A stretch of 13,925 bases of DNA from Thiosocius sp963719025 (GTDB taxonomy: Bacteria > Pseudomonadota > Gammaproteobacteria > Chromatiales > Chromatiaceae), in NCBI GenBank assembly GCA_963719025.1, contig CAVRBK010000090.1, positions 1-13,925 on the forward strand, read 5' to 3'. Positions 13,601 through 13,925 of this stretch are shown piece by piece; position 1 is the stretch's first letter; the number at the start of each line of letters is the position of its first letter. Position numbers and translations under genes: made by a program. The notes beneath the pieces are model-generated. The model did not search any database. It saw nothing but the letters and a program-made list of their open reading frames with translations, and was not told where the DNA came from.

Positions 13601-13925
13601 TCCTCCCGATCCCGGGTCCGAATGGCCCGGGGTGATGCATGGCCTGGTTGTGATCACCGGCCCGGCCTCGACAGGCGGAACTGGAAAGCCGCGCTCCCGT
13701 CCGGTAATCCCCTGCGATATCAGGATGATCGCGGCGGATGGCTGGATTTCTCAGTAGGTGGAAATAAACGACTATCGCGCCTTTGTCGCGGCAAAGGCCG
13801 ACGGCGACCCGAGGCCGTGAGGCTGGGCCCCGCCCGGGTAGCGGCCGACCGGCCGGCTCAGGTCGATCAGATTGCCGTCCCGCGGCGCTTTTCCGACAGA
13901 TTGGCCAGGCAGCGCGGACCGGCTG
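13601..13925. other. Region downstream of katG, no supported gene
   Basis: About 325 bp to the window edge. It begins with a GC-rich hairpin after the katG stop. A 20-codon plus-strand frame (13758-13820, GTG start, MEINDYRAFVAAKADGDPRP) and a minus-strand frame entering from the right edge and stopping near 13790 both show GC-rich codon use, but neither has a recognisable domain. They may be gene fragments. Confidence 0.5.
13611..13631 (+). terminator. GC-rich hairpin after katG
   Basis: CCCGGGTC (13611-13618) pairs with GGCCCGGG (13624-13631), including one G-U pair, across a 5-base loop. It starts 11 bases after the katG stop codon. No T-run follows, so termination strength is uncertain. 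Confidence 0.45.

Overview
The window looks like a piece of a GC-rich proteobacterial chromosome, most likely a gammaproteobacterium of the sulfur-oxidising or anaerobic-respiring kind. This is inferred from gene content (DsrE-family protein, TehA/SLAC1-type channel, DUF2780 protein, haem lipoprotein of the DUF3365/Tll0287 type, cytochrome c remnant, KatG) and from strongly GC-biased third codon positions. No rRNA, tRNA, CRISPR array, insertion sequence or phage gene was seen. It reads as ordinary chromosomal backbone with some local gene decay.

Layout. (1) Positions 2-3018, plus strand: a three-gene ABC importer operon of the phosphonate/selenate type, made of a periplasmic binding protein cut by the window edge, a compact ATPase, and one polypeptide holding two fused PhnE-like permease halves. 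(2) 3026-4459, minus: a small two-helix membrane protein, convergent with the importer, and an MDR-family zinc-type alcohol dehydrogenase/quinone reductase. (3) 4763-6771, minus: a conserved protein with a zincin-like HTLAH segment, then a TetR regulator, then an exported DsrE-family protein. The same palindromic box (core CGAACGTTCG) lies in the putative tetR promoter and just ahead of the dsrE-like gene, which suggests a small autoregulated circuit. (4) 7020-9358, plus: a TehA/SLAC1-family channel, a DUF6858-like small protein and a DUF2780 protein, separated by hairpin-bearing spacers. (5) 9441-9610, minus: the frameshifted C-terminal remnant of a small cytochrome c. (6) 9817-10977, plus: an exported thioredoxin-fold protein without active-site cysteines, followed by a DUF3365 haem lipoprotein and a good intrinsic terminator. 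(7) 11417-13600, plus: katG, full length by homology but with three apparent single-base insertions. It lies behind a candidate OxyR site placed directly upstream of a sigma70-like promoter. (8) 13601-13925: no supported gene.

How the genes may work together. The importer probably takes up an oxyanion (selenate, phosphonate or phosphite). The DsrE-like protein, the haem lipoprotein, the lost cytochrome and KatG all point to periplasmic redox or sulfur chemistry and oxidative stress. Apart from the importer, the TetR/DsrE pair and possibly the two-gene unit at 9817-10977, the genes look independently transcribed. Nothing here amounts to a clearly new multi-gene system. The best leads are the TetR/DsrE operator pair, the degenerate metalloprotease-like protein, the state of katG and the unusual hairpins.
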